Shown: piece after piece, positions 50,224-56,776 of the stretch | How the letters are laid out: each line of letters starts with the position of its first letter | Position numbering within the stretch: the stretch's first letter is position 1 | Origin: Flammeovirgaceae bacterium UBA5008 | GTDB taxonomy: Bacteria > Bacteroidota > Bacteroidia > Cytophagales > Cyclobacteriaceae | Assembly: GCA_002398365.1 (NCBI GenBank) | Contig: DGYK01000069.1 | Location: 103,912 to 160,687, forward strand | Length of the DNA stretch: 56,776 nucleotides | Reading direction: 5' to 3' | Position numbers and translations under genes: made by a program | The notes under the pieces: model-generated | What the model was told of the DNA's origin: nothing | The model's input: the letters and a program-made list of their open reading frames with translations, nothing else | The model's database searches: none

Positions 50224-50994
50224 ATGAAAATAGAACTACCCGCCCAGCGCAAGATTTACTTTGCTTCCGATTTTCATTTGGGAGTGCCTACCGCAGCTTC
50301 AAGCCTAGAACGTGAACGAAGATTGATTGGGTGGTTTGATCAGATAAAAGCTGATGCACACTCCATCTATTTATTGGGTGACATCTTCGACTTTTGGTTT
50401 GAATACAAACACGCGATCCCCAAAGGATTTATTCGTTTTCAGGGAAAGCTGGCCGAACTGGCCGATGCCGGAATACCTATTTACTTTTTCACCGGTAACC
50501 ATGATATGTGGTTGTTCGACTATTTCAAAAATGAATTGGGCATCACCATCTACCGAGAACCACAAACTGTCCAAATCAATGATAAAAAATTTCTGATTGG
50601 GCATGGTGATGGATTAGGTCCTGGAGATACGCTTTACAAGTTTCAGAAACGCTTTTTCAACAGTCGCATTTGTCAATGGTTGTTTGCTCGCATCCATCCC
50701 AATCTTGGCATTGGTATTGCACAATACTGGAGTCGGCAAAGCCGCATCAGCAACACAAAGAAGGAAGAAAAATTTAATGGTGAGGAAAATGAGTACTTAC
50801 TCACTTATTGTAAGGAAATGGAAAAACAATCGCACCACGACTTTTACATTTTTGGACATCGGCACTTGCCTCTGGATTTGACGGTGGGGCCATCCAGCAA
50901 GTACATCAACTTAGGTGAATGGGTACATTTCAATACGTATGCAGCGTTTGACGGAGAAACGGTTGCGCTAAAGAAATTTCATCATGCGGTGTAA
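50224..50994 (+). CDS. lpxH: UDP-2,3-diacylglucosamine diphosphatase family phosphoesterase
   Basis: A metallophosphoesterase of 256 residues in lipid A synthesis (LpxH type): it cleaves UDP-2,3-diacylglucosamine to lipid X and UMP. Metal-binding motifs in order are SDFHLG (about 15-20), GDIFDFW, GNHD, LIGHGDG and GHRHLP. The inserted helices (about 140-190) that grip the acyl chains are present. Its relatives in Bacteroidota can be hard to tell from other phosphoesterases. The secreted protein after it overlaps by 11 bases. Confidence 0.88.
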   Translation: MKIELPAQRKIYFASDFHLGVPTAASSLERERRLIGWFDQIKADAHSIYLLGDIFDFWFEYKHAIPKGFIRFQGKLAELADAGIPIYFFTGNHDMWLFDYFKNELGITIYREPQTVQINDKKFLIGHGDGLGPGDTLYKFQKRFFNSRICQWLFARIHPNLGIGIAQYWSRQSRISNTKKEEKFNGEENEYLLTYCKEMEKQSHHDFYIFGHRHLPLDLTVGPSSKYINLGEWVHFNTYAAFDGETVALKKFHHAV

Positions 50995-51787
50995 ATGGAT
51001 ATTCGTTTTGAGTTTTCTGCTCTTGTTCCATGCAGGGCAAGCGCAAACACTTGGAAAGAAAATTAAAGACATCAAATTAAAGGGAGTGTCACAAGTAAGT
51101 GTGGACCGTCTCGGTAACTTCTTTGTGATTTCGAAAAGCGGAGTTATCAAAAAATACGATCCGCAAGGCAAAGAATTGGCCTCTCTGAAAAACCCACATG
51201 GAACGTTATTGGAACCCTGGTTCCACCCGATCATTTTTATCTACAACAAAAACAAACAGACCATCTCCACCTACGGGCGCAACTTTGAAAACGCGAAGAT
51301 CACACCGCTTGATCCAGCGTGGGCGATCGAACCACAATTGGTATGCCCTACAAACGACAACAAAATCTGGATTTATGATGGCAGCGATGCTTCACTAAAA
51401 AAAGTAAATCCACTGACTCAAGAGGTGATGGTTGAATTTTCTATTGATACCACGCAATTCAAAAATACTCCACACTTTACCCATCTTCGCGAATACCAAA
51501 GCATGTTGTTTTTACTTGATCCGGAATCAGGTATTTATATTTTTAATAACATCGGCAAACGAGTCCATCACATTCAGGCTTCGGGCTTGCTGCATTTTAA
51601 TTTCTTTGGCGAAGAACTTTATTATCTGCACGAAAACAAAATCAACTTCTTTGATTTGTATTCGGAAGAAACCACAACTATTCCGGTCGATGCGGGCTTT
51701 CAGTTTGCGTTGGTAACTGATGAGCGTATTTTGGTCATCCAGCAGAAAAAAGGAAGTCTTTACGAGTTTAACCCGCAGCCTAAATGA
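50984..51787 (+). CDS. Secreted beta-propeller-like protein of unknown function
   Basis: A 267-residue protein with a signal peptide (about 1-21, ending AQ). Repeating units suggest a beta-propeller-like shape (VSVDRLGNFFVISKSGVIKKYDPQGKEL, QLVCPTNDNKIWIYDGSDASLKKVNPLT, LFLLDPESGIYIFNNIGKRVHHI, then ELYYLHENKINFFDL). There is no T9SS sorting domain, so it probably stays in the periplasm or outer membrane. It overlaps lpxH at its start and the CotH-like gene by 4 bases at its end, so it is in one transcript with both. Confidence 0.68.
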   Translation: MRCKWIFVLSFLLLFHAGQAQTLGKKIKDIKLKGVSQVSVDRLGNFFVISKSGVIKKYDPQGKELASLKNPHGTLLEPWFHPIIFIYNKNKQTISTYGRNFENAKITPLDPAWAIEPQLVCPTNDNKIWIYDGSDASLKKVNPLTQEVMVEFSIDTTQFKNTPHFTHLREYQSMLFLLDPESGIYIFNNIGKRVHHIQASGLLHFNFFGEELYYLHENKINFFDLYSEETTTIPVDAGFQFALVTDERILVIQQKKGSLYEFNPQPK

Positions 51788-53412
51788 AACAGAAAGTACT
51801 TGCCTTTTGCTGGCTGTTGTTGGTAGTTTGTTCGGCTACATTTGCTCAAACGTTTACCTCTTCCAACCTGCCCATCATCGTCATCAACACGAATGGTCAA
51901 TTCATTATGGATGAACCGAAAATTATGGCGGACATGGGGATTATCAATAACGCAGCCGGAGTTCGTAATCAATTGACTGATCCGTTTAATGATTTTGTCG
52001 GAAAAATAGGAATTGAAATGCGTGGCTCTAGTTCACAATCATTTCCCAAAAAACAATTTGGCATTGAAACTCGGGATGCAAATGGCAATGGAATTGATGC
52101 CTCACTATTAGGGTTACCCCCGAAAGATGATTGGATATTGTTTGCACCCTACAATGATAAAAGTTTGGTTCGCGATGCCCTTGCCTATCGGCTCGGACGC
52201 ACCATGGGGCGATATGCTTCACGGTTACGGTATTGCGAAGTGGTAATCAATGGTCAATACGAAGGGATCTATATTCTCCTTGAAAAAATTAAGCGCGACA
52301 AAAGCAGAGTCGACATTGCAAAACTGGATCCAATTGAAATTTCGGGTGATGATGTAACCGGTGGCTACATTGTTAAAATAGATAAATCGACCGGAAGCGG
52401 TGGAGACGGATGGAGTTCAGCGATACCTCCTGCTAACCGCAACGGAAACCAAACTATTTTCTTTCTGTATGAGTATCCGAAAAGTACGGACATCGTGCCT
52501 CAACAAAAGGCCTACATCAAAAACTACATCGACAATTTTGAATCGACTTTAAAGGGAACAAATTTTAAAGATCCTGTGAATGGGTATGCCAAATACATCG
52601 ATGTGAATTCGTTTGTTGACTTTTTGATTATGAACGAAGTATCCAAAAATGCGGATGGGTATCGTTTAAGTACTTATCTCTATAAGAAAAAAGATTCTGA
52701 TGGAGGGAAAATTCACATGGGCCCCATTTGGGATTTTAACCTTGGGTTTGGAAATGTAGATTATTGCACGCAAGGAAATCCGGAAGGCTTTGTGTATAAA
52801 TTCAACGAGCTTTGTGGTAATGATTATTGGCTGATTCCTTTTTGGTGGGATCGTCTACTCCAAGATCCGGCATTTCAAAATAAGTTAGGCCAACGATGGC
52901 AATCGCTTCGCGCTACTACTCTAAAGACAAGTTATGTGCATAGCTACATTGACTCCGTTGCCACCGTTCTCAACACTGAATCACAGCAACGCAACTTTCA
53001 GCGTTGGCCAGTACTCGGGCAATACGTGTGGCCAAATTATTATGTCGGCCAAACTTTTCAAGACGAGGTTAATTGGTTAAAGACGTGGGTGAGTCAGCGA
53101 ATGGACTGGTTGGACTTGAATATGCCTTACTACGACCCCACAACGGGCGTAGAGCCGTTTGAATCTGCCGTGGTTTACCCCAATCCAAATAAAGGAAACT
53201 TCATGATCGATTTAAATCTGAACGATGTAGGATTTGTTCAAATCGAAATTATCAATTCGCTAGGCGTTATCTGTTTGCAACGAAATGTCTCGGTGATGCG
53301 CGGGAAAAATAACTTCTCTCTTGATTTAGCTGATGCGGTTCAGGGTGTTTATTTCTGTCGAATTAACTATCAAAACCAATCACAAACGCATCGTTTTGTG
53401 ATTGGTCGATAA
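51784..53412 (+). CDS. CotH-like kinase-fold protein with T9SS sorting domain
   Basis: A 542-residue secreted protein with a signal peptide (1-21). The CotH-like domain (about 35-430) shows IGIEMRGSSSQSFPKKQFGIET, WILFAPYNDKSLVRDALAYRLGR, YEGIYILLEKIKRDKSRVDI, GGYIVKIDKSTG and a DFLIMNEVSKNADGYRLSTYLYKKKD...IHMGPIWDFNLGFGN block. The latter two are the atypical kinase active-site regions. The C-terminal sorting domain (about 465-542) has VVYPNPNKGNFMIDLNL and ends GVYFCRINYQNQSQTHRFVIGR. CotH of Bacillus phosphorylates spore proteins. This one would be cell-surface exposed, and a substrate is unknown. Confidence 0.88.
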   Translation: MKQKVLAFCWLLLVVCSATFAQTFTSSNLPIIVINTNGQFIMDEPKIMADMGIINNAAGVRNQLTDPFNDFVGKIGIEMRGSSSQSFPKKQFGIETRDANGNGIDASLLGLPPKDDWILFAPYNDKSLVRDALAYRLGRTMGRYASRLRYCEVVINGQYEGIYILLEKIKRDKSRVDIAKLDPIEISGDDVTGGYIVKIDKSTGSGGDGWSSAIPPANRNGNQTIFFLYEYPKSTDIVPQQKAYIKNYIDNFESTLKGTNFKDPVNGYAKYIDVNSFVDFLIMNEVSKNADGYRLSTYLYKKKDSDGGKIHMGPIWDFNLGFGNVDYCTQGNPEGFVYKFNELCGNDYWLIPFWWDRLLQDPAFQNKLGQRWQSLRATTLKTSYVHSYIDSVATVLNTESQQRNFQRWPVLGQYVWPNYYVGQTFQDEVNWLKTWVSQRMDWLDLNMPYYDPTTGVEPFESAVVYPNPNKGNFMIDLNLNDVGFVQIEIINSLGVICLQRNVSVMRGKNNFSLDLADAVQGVYFCRINYQNQSQTHRFVIGR

Positions 53413-53456
53413 GAACAATCAATGTCATTGAAGGAAAATACAAGTACGGTACCCAA

Positions 53457-54233
53457 TCATTGATTTAAGAAAGCCTTCACTTCATCGGCATCAATGTTGA
53501 TATCATCTTCACCCACTTCATCAAATGGATTTTCAAGGTGGTCTTGAATATTATCTAAGCTTACCAAAATAAAGCTGTACAATACCGGCATTACATATTC
53601 TAAACTGGCAGAATAATCATGAAAGGTGCTTGCAAAATAAGGACCGTAGATAATGGGAAAGATATAAATGAATACTTTGCTATAGGTTCGTAATGTAACC
53701 GGAGTGCGATAATTATGAATGATCTTCATATTATCAAAAGCAATGATCATCTTACTTACATACTGACTTACCCTGGAAATTTCTCCGCTTTGCACACCCA
53801 GCGCACGCATCTCCATCGTCATGCCGGAGAGTTTTGAAAACAGTCCATACATTTCTTTTTCGCTTTGCTTCCACTCGGCTTCGCTTTGCTTCAGCATTAC
53901 TTTCACCTTTAAAATCAAGTCATGTACCAACTGCTGCATACGATTTGGTAAGTCACCCTCTTTGCTGGAAGTCCAATCGCGACTAGCGAAGTACAATGCC
54001 ACAGCATGTCCTTTGAAATCAGAATAGCGTTGCAATGCATTTTCTCTTCGAGTATAAGCGGAGCCAATGGAAAACACCACCGGAAATACGATGGCAACAC
54101 CCACGAGCATGTCGGGGAATTTGGCTGTAAGATTATAGTGAAAACAAACGTAGCTGGACAAAACCGACAACGCTGTTATAATGAATGTTTTATAATTAAT
54201 AATAAGAGCAAAGCTCAGGAGCATTTTTTTCAT
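53457..54233 (-). CDS. Bestrophin-like membrane channel protein
   Basis: A 258-residue protein with membrane segments near 13-33, 43-60, 183-205 and 213-230. The block IIHNYRTPVTLRTYSKVFIYIFPIIYGPYF, followed by SLDNIQDHLENPFDEVGEDDINI at the C-terminus, is the bestrophin/RFP-TM pattern with its acidic tail. Relatives form chloride or other anion channels. The middle (about 90-160) is a charged helical part. It stands alone, with few bases between it and its neighbours. Confidence 0.82.
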   Translation of the reverse strand: MKKMLLSFALIINYKTFIITALSVLSSYVCFHYNLTAKFPDMLVGVAIVFPVVFSIGSAYTRRENALQRYSDFKGHAVALYFASRDWTSSKEGDLPNRMQQLVHDLILKVKVMLKQSEAEWKQSEKEMYGLFSKLSGMTMEMRALGVQSGEISRVSQYVSKMIIAFDNMKIIHNYRTPVTLRTYSKVFIYIFPIIYGPYFASTFHDYSASLEYVMPVLYSFILVSLDNIQDHLENPFDEVGEDDINIDADEVKAFLNQ

Positions 54234-54298
54234 AGTGCGGAGGTAAGCCGTGGCAATATTACTGATTTCCGAGAACTAAGCTGATGGGTCAATAAGCC

Positions 54299-55612
54299 TT
54301 AGTCCTGAAGTACCTCCACCTCTACACGCACGTTTCTACGGGCATGTTGACTGTTCTTATCATGTAGCATACGACCGCCACCCCAAGCCTTCACTTCGAT
54401 GCGTGATGCATCGATCCCTTGTGAAATAAGCCATTCTTTAATTGTATTAGCTCGTGCACCAGAAAGTTCTTTCGCAGTACCTGATTCTTTCACCACATCA
54501 TCTTTAGTGATATTAAAAAAATCTTTAGCAGGGCCAACATAAATAATCTTGCCCCGTCCATTTCCATTGGTATGTCCATGCAACATTATGCGGTACTTCG
54601 GATTCTCTTGCATCATTTGCAACAGCTTATTCAGCTCATATTTAGATTCCGGCAACATGACAGCCGCATCATTATAGAAATATACATTATACAATGTTGC
54701 AATATCGCCCTTCGTCATGCGGGTAAGATCGAACTTCACCATGTAGTAATTACCAATCAAATCAATTTCTTCTTTGGTGGTATCGCTCTCCGTATTTTTA
54801 TAATTCATTTGATGCTGCACCTTGCGATAGCCAAAGGCACTTCCGATCAACGTAATGTTACCCGACTTACTATTGGGATCGGGCAAACTGATATAGGAAT
54901 TGGCTTTCATTTTAGACAGCAACCGGCTTCGATCTGTATCAATCACCTCTACTTCACCATCTAAAATGGTGCCATTGGTGGCGTTGTACATACTAAAAAA
55001 AGCTTGTGTATTTTTTAATGTTTGAGGAACATAAACAGGTGCTGCCGGAGGATTTGGAATTACAACTTTGGATGTATCGATGGCTTGATCTGCGGCAGCT
55101 GGTGTTGCTGGAGCAATTGGCTTGACCGCTTCCGCTTGAGGTGCAGGTTGAGTAGCTACAACAGGTGTTGCGGCAGGAGTCGGTTGAGATGGTGCTGGTG
55201 TTGCGGGTATTGGCTTAGAAGGTGCCGGTTCTTTTTTTGGTTCGGGTTGAGTAACCGCTACAACCTCTGCAGGAGCCGAATCGTCTTTAATTATACGAAC
55301 CCACGCCTCGCCAAATCCGGTTTCCTTCCGCACTTGCACCATTTGGGCAATGGACTCATCGAAACCAGCATAATAGTCGAGATACACATAATAGAATTTT
55401 CGGGCTGCATCCAGGCCGTAACTGGCATGTTTTCCTTGTGCATTCAATTCATCTGCATATTTCTTAGCAAAGCTTTCTTGATTATCAAGATAAGCAGCCA
55501 CCACTACGTAGTACCCTTTTTTGAGGGACTCAGCGGAAGATTGAGCAGATGCGGAAGATGCGAATAAGAGAAGCGCTGCTATAAGCGCAGATGAAGTGGG
55601 GACTCGTAGCAT
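54299..55612 (-). CDS. OmpA-family protein with N-terminal SPOR-like domain
   Basis: A 437-residue envelope protein: signal peptide (1-23), an SPOR-like segment (about 30-110: KKGYYVVVAAYLDNQESFAKKYADEL), a Pro/Ala-rich linker (about 118-195), a beta domain (about 200-300) and the C-terminal OmpA peptidoglycan-binding domain (about 320-437). The latter has YRIMLHGHTNGNGRG, SGARANTIKEWLISQGIDASRIEVKAWGGGRML and RRNVRVEVEVL. The Asp and Arg that hold diaminopimelate are in place as N-terminal HGHT and C-terminal RRNVRVE. It would link outer membrane and cell wall. Confidence 0.88.
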   Translation of the reverse strand: MLRVPTSSALIAALLLFASSASAQSSAESLKKGYYVVVAAYLDNQESFAKKYADELNAQGKHASYGLDAARKFYYVYLDYYAGFDESIAQMVQVRKETGFGEAWVRIIKDDSAPAEVVAVTQPEPKKEPAPSKPIPATPAPSQPTPAATPVVATQPAPQAEAVKPIAPATPAAADQAIDTSKVVIPNPPAAPVYVPQTLKNTQAFFSMYNATNGTILDGEVEVIDTDRSRLLSKMKANSYISLPDPNSKSGNITLIGSAFGYRKVQHQMNYKNTESDTTKEEIDLIGNYYMVKFDLTRMTKGDIATLYNVYFYNDAAVMLPESKYELNKLLQMMQENPKYRIMLHGHTNGNGRGKIIYVGPAKDFFNITKDDVVKESGTAKELSGARANTIKEWLISQGIDASRIEVKAWGGGRMLHDKNSQHARRNVRVEVEVLQD

Positions 55613-55697
55613 GTAAGGTTTATGTCTTTGGTTACTGCAATATTGCTGAAATATTGCAAATCTTCAAGAATTATAGGGACAATTTGAAATGGGACAC

Positions 55698-56672
55698 TTA
55701 TCGGATATGTAAGGTTTTGAGTTTTTGTGCTAAAAAACCGAGCCCGTAGCCTGTTAATTGAATAATGGCTGAGGGCACGCTCAAGCATGCAACCCAGAAA
55801 GACCGGGTAACTCTGAGTGCATCTAAAAATAAAACCATCATATAAGCGAAGCCACATGCATACAAGTAATATCCAATCGGTGTAAGCAGTGGGCTCAGAA
55901 GTATCAATGCAAAGCCGATAGTAAAGAAAGCAGGAAACCAATGCACCCACTTAACTTCACCAGGGTGTTTGGCACCTACTAAAATTCTCCCTCTTCCAAA
56001 GTTGGACACTTGAAAAAAAAATTGCTTGAAAGATGTTCTGCGTTTATGATAAACAAATGCATCGGGAATCAGCTCTACCCGCAAGCCGAGTTGGCGCATG
56101 CGCACACTCAACTCAATATCTTCGGCTAACCTATCAAATTGAAATCCGCCTGTTTTAGTCCATGCATGTCTGCTCAGGCCCATATTAAAACTTCGTGCCT
56201 GATAGAATCCGATCTTTCGCTTGCCGCCACGAATACCTCCGGTGGTGAGAAACGATGACATGGTATAGGCCATCGCCTGTTGTAAAGGTGTAAAACTTGT
56301 GTGCCCTTGATCGGGACCACCCCACCCGTCAATCGCATGATCTCTTAAAAAATTTTCAACTGCCTGAAAGTAAGTTTCAGGTATGACACAGTCGCTGTCA
56401 AAAACGACAAAGTAATCGCCCCGCGCTTTTTCAAAACCGGCATTGCGGCTGGGGCCTGGTCCTGAATTGGATTTGAAAAAATACGTAATCGACAATTGAT
56501 GTATGTATTTGTCTACTATTTCACGGCAGGGAATGGTGGAACCATCTTCTACAATGATCACTTCAAAATGAGTGTATTGCTGGTGGCACAAACTACTCAA
56601 CAATTCGTCTACTTCCTGTGGCCGATTGTATACGGGCACGATCACTGAATACTTTGGAGTAGCTGGAGACAT
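55698..56672 (-). CDS. GT2 family glycosyltransferase
   Basis: A 324-residue membrane-attached glycosyltransferase with GT-A fold. Visible are VPVYNRPQEVDELLSSL, IVEDGST, the DxD-type motif VVFDSDC (about 91-97), WGGPDQG and the late LAEDIELSVRMRQLG. Two or more C-terminal membrane segments (about 240-320) follow. It may act on cell-surface polysaccharide. The gene begins 12 bases after the partial gene at the window edge. The substrates are unknown. Confidence 0.87.
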   Translation of the reverse strand: MSPATPKYSVIVPVYNRPQEVDELLSSLCHQQYTHFEVIIVEDGSTIPCREIVDKYIHQLSITYFFKSNSGPGPSRNAGFEKARGDYFVVFDSDCVIPETYFQAVENFLRDHAIDGWGGPDQGHTSFTPLQQAMAYTMSSFLTTGGIRGGKRKIGFYQARSFNMGLSRHAWTKTGGFQFDRLAEDIELSVRMRQLGLRVELIPDAFVYHKRRTSFKQFFFQVSNFGRGRILVGAKHPGEVKWVHWFPAFFTIGFALILLSPLLTPIGYYLYACGFAYMMVLFLDALRVTRSFWVACLSVPSAIIQLTGYGLGFLAQKLKTLHIR

Positions 56673-56684
56673 GATGCAAAATAA

Positions 56685-56776
56685 CTATTTCTTCAAGTGC
56701 AAGAGCCAATGATCATCATAAAATAGTTGATTGCTGTCAACCATCTCGCGCACCGCTTCTAAAAACAACTCTTCAT
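56685..56776 (-). CDS. 3' end of a gene cut by the window edge
   Basis: In the minus-strand frame the sequence ends in a TAG at 56685-56687 after EELFLEAVREMVDSNQLF, then YDDHWLLHLKK. Only about 30 residues are visible; the rest lies outside the window. It stands 12 bases before the glycosyltransferase gene, so it is likely in the same operon. Family not recognised. Confidence 0.6.
   Translation of the reverse strand, partial: EELFLEAVREMVDSNQLFYDDHWLLHLKK

Noticed and set aside
55022..55567. Long opposite-strand reading frame rich in Cys, Arg and Trp
   Set aside because: It is the complement of the Pro/Ala-rich linker in the OmpA-like gene, which opens antisense frames by base composition. 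It has no motif.
1..56776. tRNA, rRNA, CRISPR, prophage or transposase genes
   Set aside because: I saw no cloverleaf-like sequence, conserved rRNA segment, regular spacer-repeat array or transposase, integrase or phage structural motif in any frame.

Overview
The window looks like chromosomal DNA of a Bacteroidota bacterium, most likely order Cytophagales. The evidence is the gene order recN-porD-coaBC-rpoZ-bamD, two proteins with C-terminal type IX secretion (T9SS) sorting domains, PorD itself, several Bacteroidota-type DUF families (DUF4412, DUF4199, DUF6249), and -7 promoter elements of the form TAnnTTTG. I saw no tRNA, rRNA, CRISPR array, transposase, integrase or phage gene. Coding density is high and no gap between genes exceeds about 300 bases.

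Layout. 1-1.8 kb: an ABC transporter pair whose ATPase reading frame carries an in-frame TGA. 1.8-4.5 kb: arginase divergent from arginine decarboxylase. 4.5-9.3 kb: a secreted DUF4412 protein, a GmhB-like phosphatase, a DPM1-like glycosyltransferase, and a leftward run of small genes (two VOC proteins, DUF1801, DUF4199, a membrane-anchored LuxR regulator). 9.3-16.5 kb, all leftward: RhlE helicase, a GH30 lipoprotein, YhhN, an MFS carrier, prfB with its programmed frameshift, an unknown secreted protein and a PduO-type cobalamin adenosyltransferase. 16.5-20 kb: gcvT, comB, MazG, an orphan DUF433 protein and an S1/P1 nuclease. 20.1-24.4 kb: a tight four-gene unit of RMD1-like protein, C39-like cysteine protease, RimK-like ATP-grasp ligase and GCS2-like carboxylate-amine ligase. 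This is the best candidate here for a poorly described biochemical system. 24.4-32.6 kb: a DUF6249 protein behind an ECF-type promoter, a DASS transporter, an RRM protein, the recN-bamD core operon and a small T9SS-sorted protein. 32.7-39 kb: OstA-like protein, tilS, mdh, a multi-TM protein with an ExbD-like C-terminus, and a methyltransferase. 39.2-42 kb: ECF sigma factor, anti-sigma-like protein and a secreted protein. 42-50.2 kb: a 1329-residue SF1 helicase, an HhH protein and BirA, divergent from rsfS-ftsH. 50.2-56.8 kb: lpxH, a secreted unknown protein, a T9SS-sorted CotH-like protein, a bestrophin-like protein, an OmpA/SPOR-like protein, a GT2 glycosyltransferase and the end of one more gene.

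Three copies of a dispersed intergenic element (near 9.4, 16.65 and 39.1 kb) share a conserved core with structured interiors. A 7-unit degenerate 8-bp tandem repeat runs up to the comB start codon. Together the genes cover mostly housekeeping functions (translation termination, tRNA modification, coenzyme A, central carbon, envelope biogenesis and proteolysis). Mixed in are accessory modules for protein or peptide modification, surface protein secretion and envelope stress signalling.
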